Source: Ianthella basta (lineage: Eukaryota > Porifera > Demospongiae > Verongiida > Ianthellidae). From it: a stretch of 64,000 nucleotides of DNA. This document shows positions 37,501 to 50,026 of this stretch, piece after piece (position 1 is the stretch's first letter; each line of letters opens with the position of its first letter). The notes beneath the pieces are model-generated. The model saw only the letters and a list, made by a program, of their open reading frames with translations. It was not told where the DNA came from and made no database searches. The translations under genes and the position numbers were made by a program. The stretch spans positions 5,472,585 to 5,536,584 of the forward strand of contig OZ025880.1 in the NCBI GenBank assembly GCA_964019415.1. The letters run 5' to 3'.

Positions 37501-40500
37501 AAACGTCAGATCGAATTACATCTGTCATGGCTGCCCTAATTGTCAACCAGAGCACACAGTATAACACCTCAACTCAACAGCAGCTGAAAGAAAAGAGAAG
37601 CATCTCAAGGAGGGAGAAATGGCAGAAACAGAATGACGACCTGGATGATCTGAAGGAAGTCCTCACTGCGAGCCAGCAAAGATCCTTGTCTCTTGCTGGA
37701 GAGAAAGGTGCCTCCACATGGCTGACTGCACTGCCCATTGAGAACATGGGCTTTACCTTACATAAGAGAGCATTTAGGGATGCAGTCTTCCTCAGGTACG
37801 GCTGGACTCCACCATTCCTACCAATCAACTGATTTGTGGGAATGCATTCTCGGTGGAACACGCCTTAAGCTGCAATAGAGGAGCTTTCCCCATCCGCCGT
37901 CATAATGAGATACGGGATCTGACTGCTGAGCTTCTCTCTCACGTGTGCTATGACACTTGCCTGGAGCCGGGCTTTCAAAAGCTCAATGATGAACGCTTTC
38001 AACTACGGACAGCAAACACTAATGATAATGCACGGCTGGACATTAGCGCCAATGGCTTCTGGGAGAGGTCAGAAAGGGCATTCTTTGATGTACGGGTCTT
38101 CAACCCATTCGCCCCATTTAACCTCAAACACCCACTAGAAAGCTGCTACCGCCTACATGAGATGGAGAAAAGAAGACAATATGACGAACGTGTCCGTGAA
38201 GTTGAATGTGGGAGCTTTACACCTCTGGTCTTTTCCACCTCCGGTGGCATGGGAAGACAAGCCACAGTCTTCTTCAAACGCCTTGCCTCCATGCTCGCCA
38301 GGAAAAGGGACCAGCCCTACAGCCACGTAATTGGGTGGATCAGATGCCGCCTGGGATTCTCTCTTCTTCGATCCTCAATCACCTGCCTGAGGGGCACAAG
38401 ATCTATTGCTGGATTCGTCCCCAGCCCCACCTATCGCGAAGCCCTGGACCTCACAGTCAGTGAGGGACAGGTTCCGTTATCATGAGCAATGAAACTCAAG
38501 TTGACATTGTGCTTGACTTTATCCTTGATTTAGCAAATCACATATACTCTTTAACAATATATTTACAATATATTTACAATTGTACTGAATGTTGTCTATA
38601 GCTGATGTTCCCATTAAAAAAAAAAAAATGGAGCTAAGAGTTAGATGGATTCTAATATATTCATGGAGAGCTCTGTATTTTTAGTGTACTTAGCAGCATT
38701 TATGCATTAGCATCATGAAACATAACAGTTTCTTTTGTCTACACTTCATCCCACTATAAATGGTCTCAACTGTTTGAAAAATCAGTGACATGCGTCACCA
38801 GCACAGCAATGAACAGGAAGAATTTCCGCAGAGGCCATTTTTCTGGATGACGCCATTTAGTGCATTGTCAGGAAGGTGTGCAGTGCAAATGAACTCAGGA
38901 GTTAAGTAACTTGTCACAACTGCCGAACGAGCCAACTATGTATTGTGCAAGTGTAGAGAAGAACAGGAAGAAATTATTGCAGCAGTCCTTTTCTGGATTC
39001 ATTGTATAACTTGTCAGGGAAGTAGCTATGTAGTGTACAAAATCTCCAAAAACACAGAATGAGGTAGACTTGGAGAAGTTCAGCAAAATGAGTGAGATAT
39101 GTGGGAAGCGCAGCTAATGGCCAGTATCTGCGTCACTGGCAAGAAAATGGACAGTGACCAATCAGAATAGCAGAATTTGAACATTTGAATTCAGTTGCAA
39201 CTAACTGAAGTGCTGAAGAACGTGAAGGACAGCTGCAATAGCCTGCAGCAGTCAATCACAGCTGGACCCTGGTGACTATGAACATTATGCACTAACCAAA
39301 GCACTGAACACACAGCGCTTCACTATCCTGTTTGGAACAAGCAGATGCGCACAGATAACAACCCATGTTTTCCTAAGAACACTTGGAAGACCACTAGTGA
39401 CCACTGACGGTCTGGAATTTGTGGTATGAGCACAGGGGGATTGCTATGCAGATTGAAATGCTGAGCAACGAGGACCTGAACAATCACCTGTCATGCTTAC
39501 TACTAGATGAGTGCCCACTACCCAGCCAATATGCTGTAACAAATTATAGCCGGCTTGCAGTGACACATTCAAAAATCTGGAAACCCAGAGATTGGAATTC
39601 TGGTCCAGATGAATGTACAATTTATACAAGTACACCAGGGCCTGCTTGGCAGGATGAAATTGTTGACTGTAAATAAAGTTGGGATGATGAAGAAGCAGGC
39701 TCAACCTTTGAGACGTGCAAGAGGACTTGTGGGAGAATAGAGACATCACAATCAATACATTAGGTCTTCTCAACACTGTATTTTGTACAAGTGTTTTGGG
39801 AAGCACAGATGGCTATTCCTTGACTATGCTGAGAATGGCAGGTACTTCACTTCATTGGCTAGTCATCCAGAAACTACCAGGGAGGGCTGCAACACGGGAA
39901 GCTCCACAACAAGAATATGGGACTCCGGCGTGGTTGACCTCTTCTCTGAGTACATAACTTGTAGCCATGCATTGCTGTTTGCACCGTCCAATATAAGGCG
40001 GCTATTTAAATTTCTGTGAGCATGCAACACCCCTAACATTCATCCCCTACTCCAAAGATCATCCAAATACTACGTAAATAGTTGTCGTCCACTGACATCT
40101 TGTGTATTACGCTACTAATGACGAAGGGTTGCTATCCAAAGTGTACAAAATTTAGAATACACATGGTAGTTTATGAGCTTCACCTCTGTGTTTCACCTCT
40201 GATTCAAACTGAGGTACATAACAATTGCACCACAGTGATAACCCACATTTACTATGGAAACAGAACATTTACGTTGTTCAAATTTCACATAAGTGAACAG
40301 AGAGTGATGCTATGTCGGTTCAAAATGCCGCTAAAAGCGGCTATTTCCAGCTACTGCCACATAAATAATGATCCTGTGGTTGAGCTGTGATCTTAGCATT
40401 TGTTGAGAAATGCTGTAGCAATAGTCACTTAACAGGATTGTCACCACCACAATTTATGGATCAATCACAGATGGAAACACAAATTTACATACCTAGTCTG

Positions 40501-43500
40501 AGCCGTGATTTCAGCTTATTCTTGACTTCTGAGCAAGCAATAGAAAGGGCATTTGCACTGTGAAATAATGCAAGCAACGACAGAAGACATCCAATTACAC
40601 TCACCATCTGGTAGTTGCAGTCTCAAGGCTGGAAATGGTAGAGTAATTGTTCCACAACTTACAGGGTCCGGTGATTTGCCATCACAGATATCTGTCACAA
40701 CCATTACAATTTAAGAGAAAGCACACACAATTGACATTACATGGGCAGATACTTTGCCCACTTTCTACTACTTTATAATCAATGGAATGCCCAGCAGAGA
40801 ACCTATGTATCATTAAAAGCTATTAACACCAGACTTGATCAAGACCTAATAATTATCTCTGAGCTACAATACTTAACATTGTGCAACCCTGAAGAACACA
40901 GTAGGGTCAGAGTAGCCTGCTTATTGGGTTCTCGGCAGGCCAATCAGATTGTAGAAACAGGCATTGGAATCATGGAGTGAAAGAAAACAGTGCTCACTTT
41001 CCGCTTGTGCCAAATGTGACATAATAACATTAACATTTCATTCATAAAAACACGAAACGGACAAACAGGTCTTGAACTGTTCTGTAGGTGTATAAAATGA
41101 TACAAGACAATTGACACAATTCAGGTCCAGGTGAATGAAGCAACTATGAACGGCAGGGCACAGGTAGGAGACACAATTTTGAATGGTTGAGCTGCTGCTG
41201 GATGTCTCTGTCACATCTTCAACACTACTAGTGTGTGCTAATCATTTTGGCCTGTGCCTAATCATTTCATGTGTATTCTCCATTTTGTTCTGCAACCATT
41301 TTGTTCTAAAACATAATGAAATAAAACGAAATGGATGGACCAGAGAATAGTATACCGTCTTACGTAAAAAACACAATGAAACATTAACATAACCACATGG
41401 TAGTTATAACTGGATCCAATTAAATTGGCCACTATTTTGTACCTTTTTCAAGTGATATTTTTCAGTCTATGTTTGGTTTCATGAAGTATGATTGACTGGA
41501 TAGGGTAGTACAGTGTACTGTGTATCAGAAATGCTATTCAGAACACCTTTAGAGGAAGAAGATTGACCGCCTTTGGAGGAAGAAGATTGACGTTTCTGAA
41601 GACAGCATAGTCACCAACTTTCAGCGCAAAACCAGCATGTTTAAATAATGTCTGAGAAGTGAGTAAGTAATAGTTACTACAGGGCTTCTATGGCGTAACG
41701 TGTTTATTGTATGAGACCTGAGGGCGCGAAGCGCCTGAGGGCGAGTACAATAAACAAGTTACGCAATATAGTAGCCCTGTAGTAACTATTTTACTGCAAG
41801 AATAGTCGCCCCAAAAGCGCAGTCGCCCGGAAAGCGCGGTAGGATTTGAATTTGTTGCGTACGGTTCCTGAGCAAGAATGGCTAAACGTCCACCGCTTTC
41901 CAAGGGCAAGGAGAAGAGCAAGTGCTTTGACTTCACGCTGGACGACGACGACTTCCAGGAGCACACCAGGGGATTTGTACCGGCTACCACTGCTGCAGAC
42001 ACTCAGAAGTGCGTCAAATTGTTCGAAGAGTGGAAGAGGGAACGAAACTCTTCATTCCCCATGGACGAAGTACCTGAAGGCCTTCTACTTACTGAGAAGG
42101 GATAGCTATGTAAATGGCTGTGCAGATTCAGCATCAAAGCCAGAAAGAAAGACGGTACGCACTACCCTCCCAAGACAATTCAGCATTACTTGATGGGCAT
42201 TCAGAGGCATATATGCCTGCAGAAACAGTGCAACATCAACCTCATGAGTGATCCTGAGTTTCGTCCACTGCAGAATCTTCTTGATCCGCTGTATCGAAAG
42301 CTACACTCGGCAGGCATACAGTAGGCACTTCTGTCAAGAAAACTGAAGTGCTTGATGATGAAGATAAGGAGAAGTTCTGGGCCAGTGGAGTACTGAACCC
42401 CGACACCCCTCAAGGTCTGCTGAACTGCGCCTTTTTCCTCAACGAACGGCAGAAATTTCTGCCTTAGAGGAGGCATTGAACATCAGGAGTTAAAGCTGTC
42501 TCAGTTCGCCAGAGAGGTGGTTACTGTCAATGGGAAAAAGCTTGTGTGCTATACACGTACACAGAATGTGGATCTAAGAACAGGAGTTCCGATAGGCAAG
42601 AACAAGCTGTCAGAGATGATGAAAACAATGGCTCAAGAAGGCAAACTGGATAAGCCTGGGACGAACCACAGCCTTCGCGTCTGTGGTGTGACAAAAATGT
42701 TTGTTGCCAACATTCCTGAGAAGGTAATGATGGAGAGGAGTGGGCATCATTCCATTGATGGTTTGTGGCACTATGAGAGAACCAGTGCACTGCAAGAATT
42801 GCAAGTGTGCAATGCACTCCAAAGCCGAAAGGAGGACACTGAGAAAGTGCCAGTTGTTGCTCAGCCTGCAGCAGGTCCTCTGAGTCTGCCAGGCTTTAAT
42901 GGGTGTACTTTCAACAACTGCACATTCCAAGTTGCCACACCTGTACAAGCCAACTTTCAGCAACCCATGCAAGCTACCCTTCAGGCTGATGTTGATTACC
43001 TCTCCAAGATTAACATCCAGGAATTCTTTCAGTAACTTTAATTTACATTGCCAGATCTTTGCTTACTTTTGTTGTGCTGTACTGTTCTATTGCGTTTGTC
43101 TGTACTTGGAACCACCTGCGCAAGTGTTGGGTGACCTTTGGAAGGTATTGTTTATATAGCTAATTGATATATCCATATATGGAGGTGTTAGGGGCGCTTG
43201 TCACCTTACCTGCCCTAACCACAGGGTTGGTACCCGGGCGGTGACTTTCATCTATGACGTCATCAGGCGATAAATAGTAGTTACTACATGCCTTCAATGG
43301 CATATGGCATTTACTGCACTTGCCCTCGGGCGCTCGGGTCTCGTGCAGTAAAATATGCCATATGCCATCAAAGCGTGTAGCAAGTGGTTTACCAAAAATA
43401 ATTGCCCCCAATTTAAATTTTAGTGCGTCTTGCTGGGAGCTGCATTGGAACTGGTGGTAATCTTGCCATAGGACAAGGCTACATTCTCTTCGTATCCTCT

Positions 43501-46203
43501 CCACGCTGCTTCAGTAGTACTTTTGAGTGCTGTGCAACGGTGTCGCCAACTTCTGTTCCTGTGCACTCTGACCAGGAACATTCAGTGCGTGCACAGACCT
43601 GTGGCCGAAGTACCCAACAAAATGAGGCTGAGCAAAATTTCTCTCTTCAAATTAGATGCCTCCTGCAAAATGAAGCCCTTCTCTGCTACTATTTAGCGAT
43701 GGCATACCTAACTTAAATGGCTACCAGTAGCCTTTCTTACAGATTCATGCATTTTTAAGGAGATGATATGTTTCCAAAGATGTTTGGGATATTGACATCG
43801 AAGAGTAATTTGTTTCTGGTGCTGGTGAAGAGAACAACCGTGACAAGCAGTTGCCAAATTACGTAAATGCCAGGAGGCAATCTAAATTTAGAAGCATTTA
43901 AGGTGAGTATTTGAAGATGATGAAAAGTGTAGAAAAAGGGATTTATGAATGTTTAAAAGGTGTACAAAAGTACATAAGCAAACTAGGGTTCAGATAATGT
44001 TCTCTAATCAAAATCTACTGAGTTACCTGTGCAACTGATACTAGTGCACTACTCACCTCTCCAAACACGAAATAGAAGAAGCATATTCACCAGTGTACTG
44101 CAGCTCTCGTTATATACAAAAATAGATGCAGGTACCCGCTCAGATAAATACGAAGAATGCTCATCTACACACAAAAAGGAACATTACTGAATATACACAA
44201 ACACACACACACACACACACACACTCTTGTGGGTATACCTCTACTGACTTAATCACACTACTAGTGTTCCAACTAGACAGTGGCAGAGTGACTGTGTGTA
44301 ATACAACACAACCACAAAGATAGAAGTACATGCAAAAATGAACAAAGGGCAATATGTATTGCTCAGCTCTGCTGAGAGCCATCTGCCATTAATTTGGACA
44401 AGAAACCCAACAGCTACTATTATGTCAAATGTACATTAGCAACTGAACACACATCATTCAACTCATGTATGTAGGTAGACACACTGACACTGCAATGTAC
44501 TGCACACACCTTGCCCAGTTATAAGCCATTGACATAGTAACAACCCATTCTTCATGTGAATCTGTCTCTTCTCATCCTGCCATAACTGTCTCTCGTCAGT
44601 TTGTGCCTCAGTCATATCTGTCTGCGCAAACCCTTGCAGACACACCTCAAGTACTTCTGCTTCCTTCTGTTTCAATAATACTGAAAACCAAGCTAGGAAG
44701 CTGTCAAAATTACTCCTGTCAAATGCATTCATTGTTCCAGGTGTGAAGAATTCTGCAGAGTGGTATGATAATGCAATGTCAAAGAAATCTATAACTGCTT
44801 CCTAGATTATATTAGGGGCCTCCTCAATTTATTCAGACTAGCAAAGTGAGCCCCAGCCTGTATGTTGTGTACTGTCATGGTGTAAACGTTCCCCCACTGA
44901 ATTAGTTCCCTTGGGCTTAAAACGGCAATGGTGTGCTTGCTGAATTGGTTCCGCTTCGTTTATTCAATTAATTATTTGGAGTGCCTCATGTATATTCAAT
45001 CAATCTTTCAGTGACTCATGTTTATTCAATTACTTTGCCACTTCAACACCTGTCACCTACTGTCATCTGTTTTGTATATAAGCCAGTCACTCACTTCAGT
45101 CCTCACTGTAAGCAGTTGACAAAGGCTCGCGAGCCGAAACGTCCTGCGACCCTCCTTTCTTCAAGCTGCAGTATTGCTCATCTAATTATTTGCTAAATCT
45201 ACAATCGCAGCTATGAGCCTCTACCGAATCAAAAACATTACTAGTGCAAGGCTGGGTGCACCTAATCCATCACCACCTCCACTCACCAAATGGCTAGCAG
45301 AAACTGATGGCAAGATGTAGAGCTACTGTACATAACTTGGAGTGTATAAGCATATGTACTATAGGTGAGCGCACTGTCCAAGTCTACGTGAATTCATAGT
45401 TCTAGCTATCACCATGGCGACCAGCATAAATACTAGCAAAAACTGAGAGCATTCTCTTGAAAAGTAACCTCTTTGGACAATTTGTCCAGGATACTGAGGT
45501 GCTGGAATGTATTTGTTCTCAGTAGCATGCGGGACCACTAGAGCTATCCCATAGATCTTCTCCATTCAGTGTTTACACCATGTGTGAAAGGGGTATACGA
45601 CAGAATTGTAGGGGTCACATGACTACAATACAGGGCAGTGATGTGAGACGACAAAAGGAAACATGGCAACCAGCTAGAACAAACCCTGGAGGCATCCAGT
45701 CAATCAGTGACCTCTGCCACAACTGTGCCCAACAATCACTGATCATCATGACACAGTGCTGGATAGCCATTGCAGTGAACATGTACACTTTAAAGGTTAG
45801 GTGCCAACAGAGCATAATGATACACTACACACACACGTCAATGGCACGAGTACCCCCAACACGCACACTGCCAGCTTACCCTGCAGCACCTTCTCCCGGT
45901 CCTGGGAAGACCGAGGGTCTGTGTACTGGTTGCCCACATCCAGTGGAGCCAAGCCCAGCCCACTGAGAGCTAACATGTCTGCCCCTACCTTCAGAAAGAA
46001 GCGCACCACATCCAGCTTCCTATACAGGAATACCTCATGCAGGGAGGTCTCACTCATGCCCTTCGTGTCAACAGCATAGCCGTACTGGATGAGGAAGCGT
46101 AGGCACTCCACCTGGCCATGCTTGACTGCAATGTGCAGGGGGGTCTGCAAGGCACCAGGAAAAGGCTTCAGGAGAAGGTGGACCACCTGAAACAGGCGAA
46201 AAG

Positions 46204-46242
<39 letters not shown>

Positions 46243-49200
46243 GTGCGAATAAAATGGTGGAAGGCCTCTAATCAGCAGTGAAGTTGGCTCTGATCTAACT
46301 GAGTTCTAGGCTACTTTTCAGTATTTCTGTCTAGTGGAACTTGTTGTTCAGTCCCCCAGTACTCTTTTGGGAGATCATCAGTTACATCCCTCAACCAGCT
46401 CAGCAGTTTTGGAGGCTACTACTTTTAACACCTTTTTGCCACCTCAAGCATGGACCCACAAGCCCTACCCAATGGTTCTAGAGCCTGTCCCTTCTGTCTC
46501 CAAGTCTTTGCCAGACTAGGGAACCACCTGAAAGGATGCCCTCAAAGGCAAGGAAGGGATTACACCCATCTTCTTTCACAGAAGACTCTCTCCAAGAACA
46601 CCTCCAAGGCTAAGAAAATGCCCTGCCCAAAGTGTGGTATCAAGTTTGAGCGTCTAGATACTCACCTGAGAAACAGTGCTACCTGTAAGAATGCCCCCAC
46701 CCAGCCATCTACGTCACCATCACCTACCTCTGTAGATACAATCTCAGCTACAGTCCCTGACCCCAGTTCATCCCAAACCCAAGCCCAACAACCACCCACG
46801 TCACCAGTGACATCACCAGTTTCAACCCTACCAGCAATTAAGCTGCCCCAGACAACAGAGGATTGGGTGGAGGCTGATCAGTTCTTTCAAACCACCATTG
46901 TACCAGCAGTTCTCATGGAAGTCAATGTGGATACCATGAACGAGGTCCTCTGCCATGGCATCTACTCATTCTTCACATCAAAGCATGGTACCATAGTATC
47001 CAATCAGCACCATCAACACCTAAGCCGCGAAGAAATCAAATTGTGATAACAAAGGTGAAAACTGAGAAGAATGCAGTGAAGAAGAGGTTGAGACAATTGA
47101 GAAGAAGTGGAAACAGCCCTGAGGAAGTCAGACTACTTGCCCAAGAGTTCCATCAGCTTGTGTGCAAGCACAGCAGACTTGCCAAGAAGGCCAGGAAGGC
47201 AGATGCTAAGATGAGTGCAAAGAAGCAGAGGAAAGAGTGCCACAGAGATCTCCACAAGTTTGCCCGGAAGATCCTGGAGGAAGATGATTATGCATCCATC
47301 CAACCAACCTTTGGTAAGGAAGAAGCTGAATCCTTTTTTGCCAGCACTTATTCGGCTTCACCCAAGTCATTCACACGTCCTGCATGGATGCCACAGCCTC
47401 CACTACCAACAGTACCTATGGTGACCAGTGAGTTCACTGCAGAGGAGGTTGAGAGTCATTGGTAAGTCAAAGTCAGCATCCAGTCCTAGCCCAGTAGACC
47501 AAATTCCATACACAGTTCTGAAGAAGTGTCCATCCTTGATGCCTGCATTGTTGCACCTGTTTAACCACTGCTGGTCAACGCAGACGGTACCAAAAGCCTG
47601 GAAGGTTGGTGTTATCCACTTGCTTGGGAAGAAGAAAGCTGAGGAGGACCCCAGTCAGCCATCACACTTTCGCCCCATTGCCCTCACATCCTGCGTGGGC
47701 AAGGTGTTCACCAGCCTGCTGAAGCAGAGGTGGCTGTCCTACATGATGGAGAATCGGTACCTAAACACATCTGTGCAGAAGGCTTTCATTGACGGTGTAC
47801 CTGGATGCACAGAACATCACCTGAAGCTCCTATCCATCATCAGTGAAGCCCAGAGGAAACACAAATCCCTGTCTGTCTGTTGGCTTGACCTCGCCAACGC
47901 CTTTGGCAGTGTTCACCATGAACTGATCCGCTTCTCCTTGTCACACTATCATGCGCCTCAGGTGATGGTCAGCACTATATCCAACCTCTATGAAGACCTC
48001 ACAGGCGTGATATCCAGCAAGGCTTGGACAACAAACCCCATCCATCTTCAGATCGGGGTGTACCAGGGTGACCCACTTTCAGTGCTTGTTTTCAACACCG
48101 TCATGAACACCCTGGTCGACACCATCACGAAGCAGTACCCAGACCTTGGTTACTCCCACAGTTCATCCCCCTGCAGCACCAACTTACTTCAGTACGCAGA
48201 TGACACATCTCTAATCGCAGATGGCCCATCCTCCTGCAGGAGTCTCCTCGCTGCCACAGAGTCTTGGCTGACCTGGTCAGGCATGAAGGCCAATGTACCC
48301 AAGTGCGTGTCCCTAGCCATCCACTCATCCAGTGGGAAGCCATATGATCCGGAGCTGACACTGAATGGAGAACCCATCCCCTACATCGGTGACTCAACCT
48401 TCCGTTTCCTTGGTGCTCCTGTCTCTGCTCACTCAACCAGTGCACAGGCCAGAGAAGGCTTGCTGAGGAAGCTGAAGTCCCTTCTGGAGAAAGTTGACGC
48501 AACTCTCATCACAAGGCAGCAGAAGCTAAGGCTCTTCAAAGCTGGCATCTGTCCAAGACTCTCCTGGGACCTCTCAGTATCTGTATTCCCCCTCACGTGG
48601 CTCCAAACCAAGCTCCAGCCTCTGGCCACACGGTACCTGAAGCGTTGGTGTGGTCTAGCCAGGTCAGCAGACACAAGCCGGCTGTTTCTACCCAAAGCCA
48701 ATGGTGGCCTGGACCTACCGGAACTGACTACCATGTACAAGAAGTTACACGCAGCGAAGGCTGCCTCGTACATGTGCTCCAGGGACCCAACAGTGAGATC
48801 TATTGCCACCCAGGAGACACTGAGGGAGGCCGCGCAGAGGAGACCTGCCTATCGCCCATTCCAAGAGGTGGTTGACGTGATGAAAGAAGACCCAGGTGCC
48901 ACAAAGAAGAAGATCACCACCCAAGTCAAAGCCAAAGTGCAGGCAGCAGACAATGCAGCCCGGCTCGCCCACAGTGCAGGTCTGACTGTCCAAGGCCAGA
49001 CAGTGCGGGACTTCCAGGGAAGAGCAGCTGACCTGTGGTCTACCACAGTGCAGTCCCTCCCAGAGCGTGCTTTCAAGTTTGCCCTCAATGCCGTCACAGA
49101 CACACTGCCACATAACAGGAACCTCTTCCTGTGGAAGAAGATGTCTTCCCCACAGTGCCAACTCTGCAGCAAAGAGCAAACCCTACACCACGTGCTCAAC

Positions 49201-49951
49201 AACTGCACAGTGGCCCTGGAGGGGAGACGGTACAACGACAGGCACGACAGCGTTTTGGGCTGCATCCACTCCTTCCTCTCTGCACATCTACCACAGGACA
49301 GCAGGATCACTGCGGATCTCCCCAACATCTCATTCACCTTCCCCCAGAACATTGTTGCCACTGACGAACGACCAGACATCGTCGTCTGGAGTGACTCCTC
49401 CATCCACATGGTGGAGTTGACCATCCCATTTGAGACTGGTATCGAGGATGCAGCACAGCGGAAGCGAGCAAAGTATGCAGAACTCGTGGAGAGATGCAGA
49501 AGGAATGGCTTTGCTGCTACTCTCACCACCATTGAGGTTGGTTCGAGAGGTTTCATCCATGTCCCCAGCTTCAATCAACTTTATCAGATTGTGGATGCCA
49601 GCTCAAAGGCAAAGAGTGAACTGGAGAGGGAGGTGATTCGGCGAGTCATCGAGGAATCATTCCGCATATGGTGCAAGAGGAATTGGAGTGAACACAACAG
49701 ACTACTTGATAACCTGCATGCTTAACTTTACCCTTACTCTCTCACCTAACCTAACTGTAATTGCATGCCTGAATAGTATTTCTATCTATTTTTTCCTTTT
49801 GTTTTTGAGGTCCGACTTTAACTGTGCATGTTTGTCTTCAGAACATTCTTTTTGGCAGTGTCGGGGTCACCTCAACCCACCTGTCACTTTTAATGCATTC
49901 GAAACAAGTATGTACTTACCTGCAGTTTTGAATAATAATGGTGACAAGTTG

Positions 49952-50026
<75 letters not shown>

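Larger units (their letters stand above)
25055..41135. repeat. Segmental duplication, copy B (about 16 kb)
   Basis: Counterpart of 1930-15080, same orientation. It is longer because of extra insertions: a 198-bp palindromic element (29774-29971), two inverted-repeat transposons (33509-34457, 35227-35909) and a LINE (36518-38627). Copy A instead holds the element at 3427-4244 and the MITE at 10582-10790. Confidence 0.85.
46243..49957 (+). mobile_element. R2-like non-LTR retrotransposon, element 1
   Basis: A nearly full-length element between two (GA)n tracts. It has a roughly 200-bp leader, three coding segments that restore one polyprotein if two frameshifts are allowed, and a 3' UTR ending gaataataatggtgacaagt, then ttgaaaaaaa. 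Domain order is C2H2 fingers, linker, reverse transcriptase, CCHC knuckle and restriction-like endonuclease, as in R2/NeSL-type LINEs. It lies in an intron, antisense to the ankyrin gene. Confidence 0.8.

Noticed and set aside
38206-38463. Plus-strand frames overlapping the LINE C-terminus
   Set aside because: Alternative frames of the endonuclease region with no motif of their own.
40493-40614. [20 protein letters not shown], looking like a signal peptide on the minus strand
   Set aside because: The first part coincides with a GTGAGTG...TTTCACAG intron; phase analysis supports only the [11 protein letters not shown] part as exon.
48125-49574. Long minus-strand frames across the R2-like elements
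   Set aside because: Shadows of the plus-strand RT/endonuclease frame, which has all the motifs.
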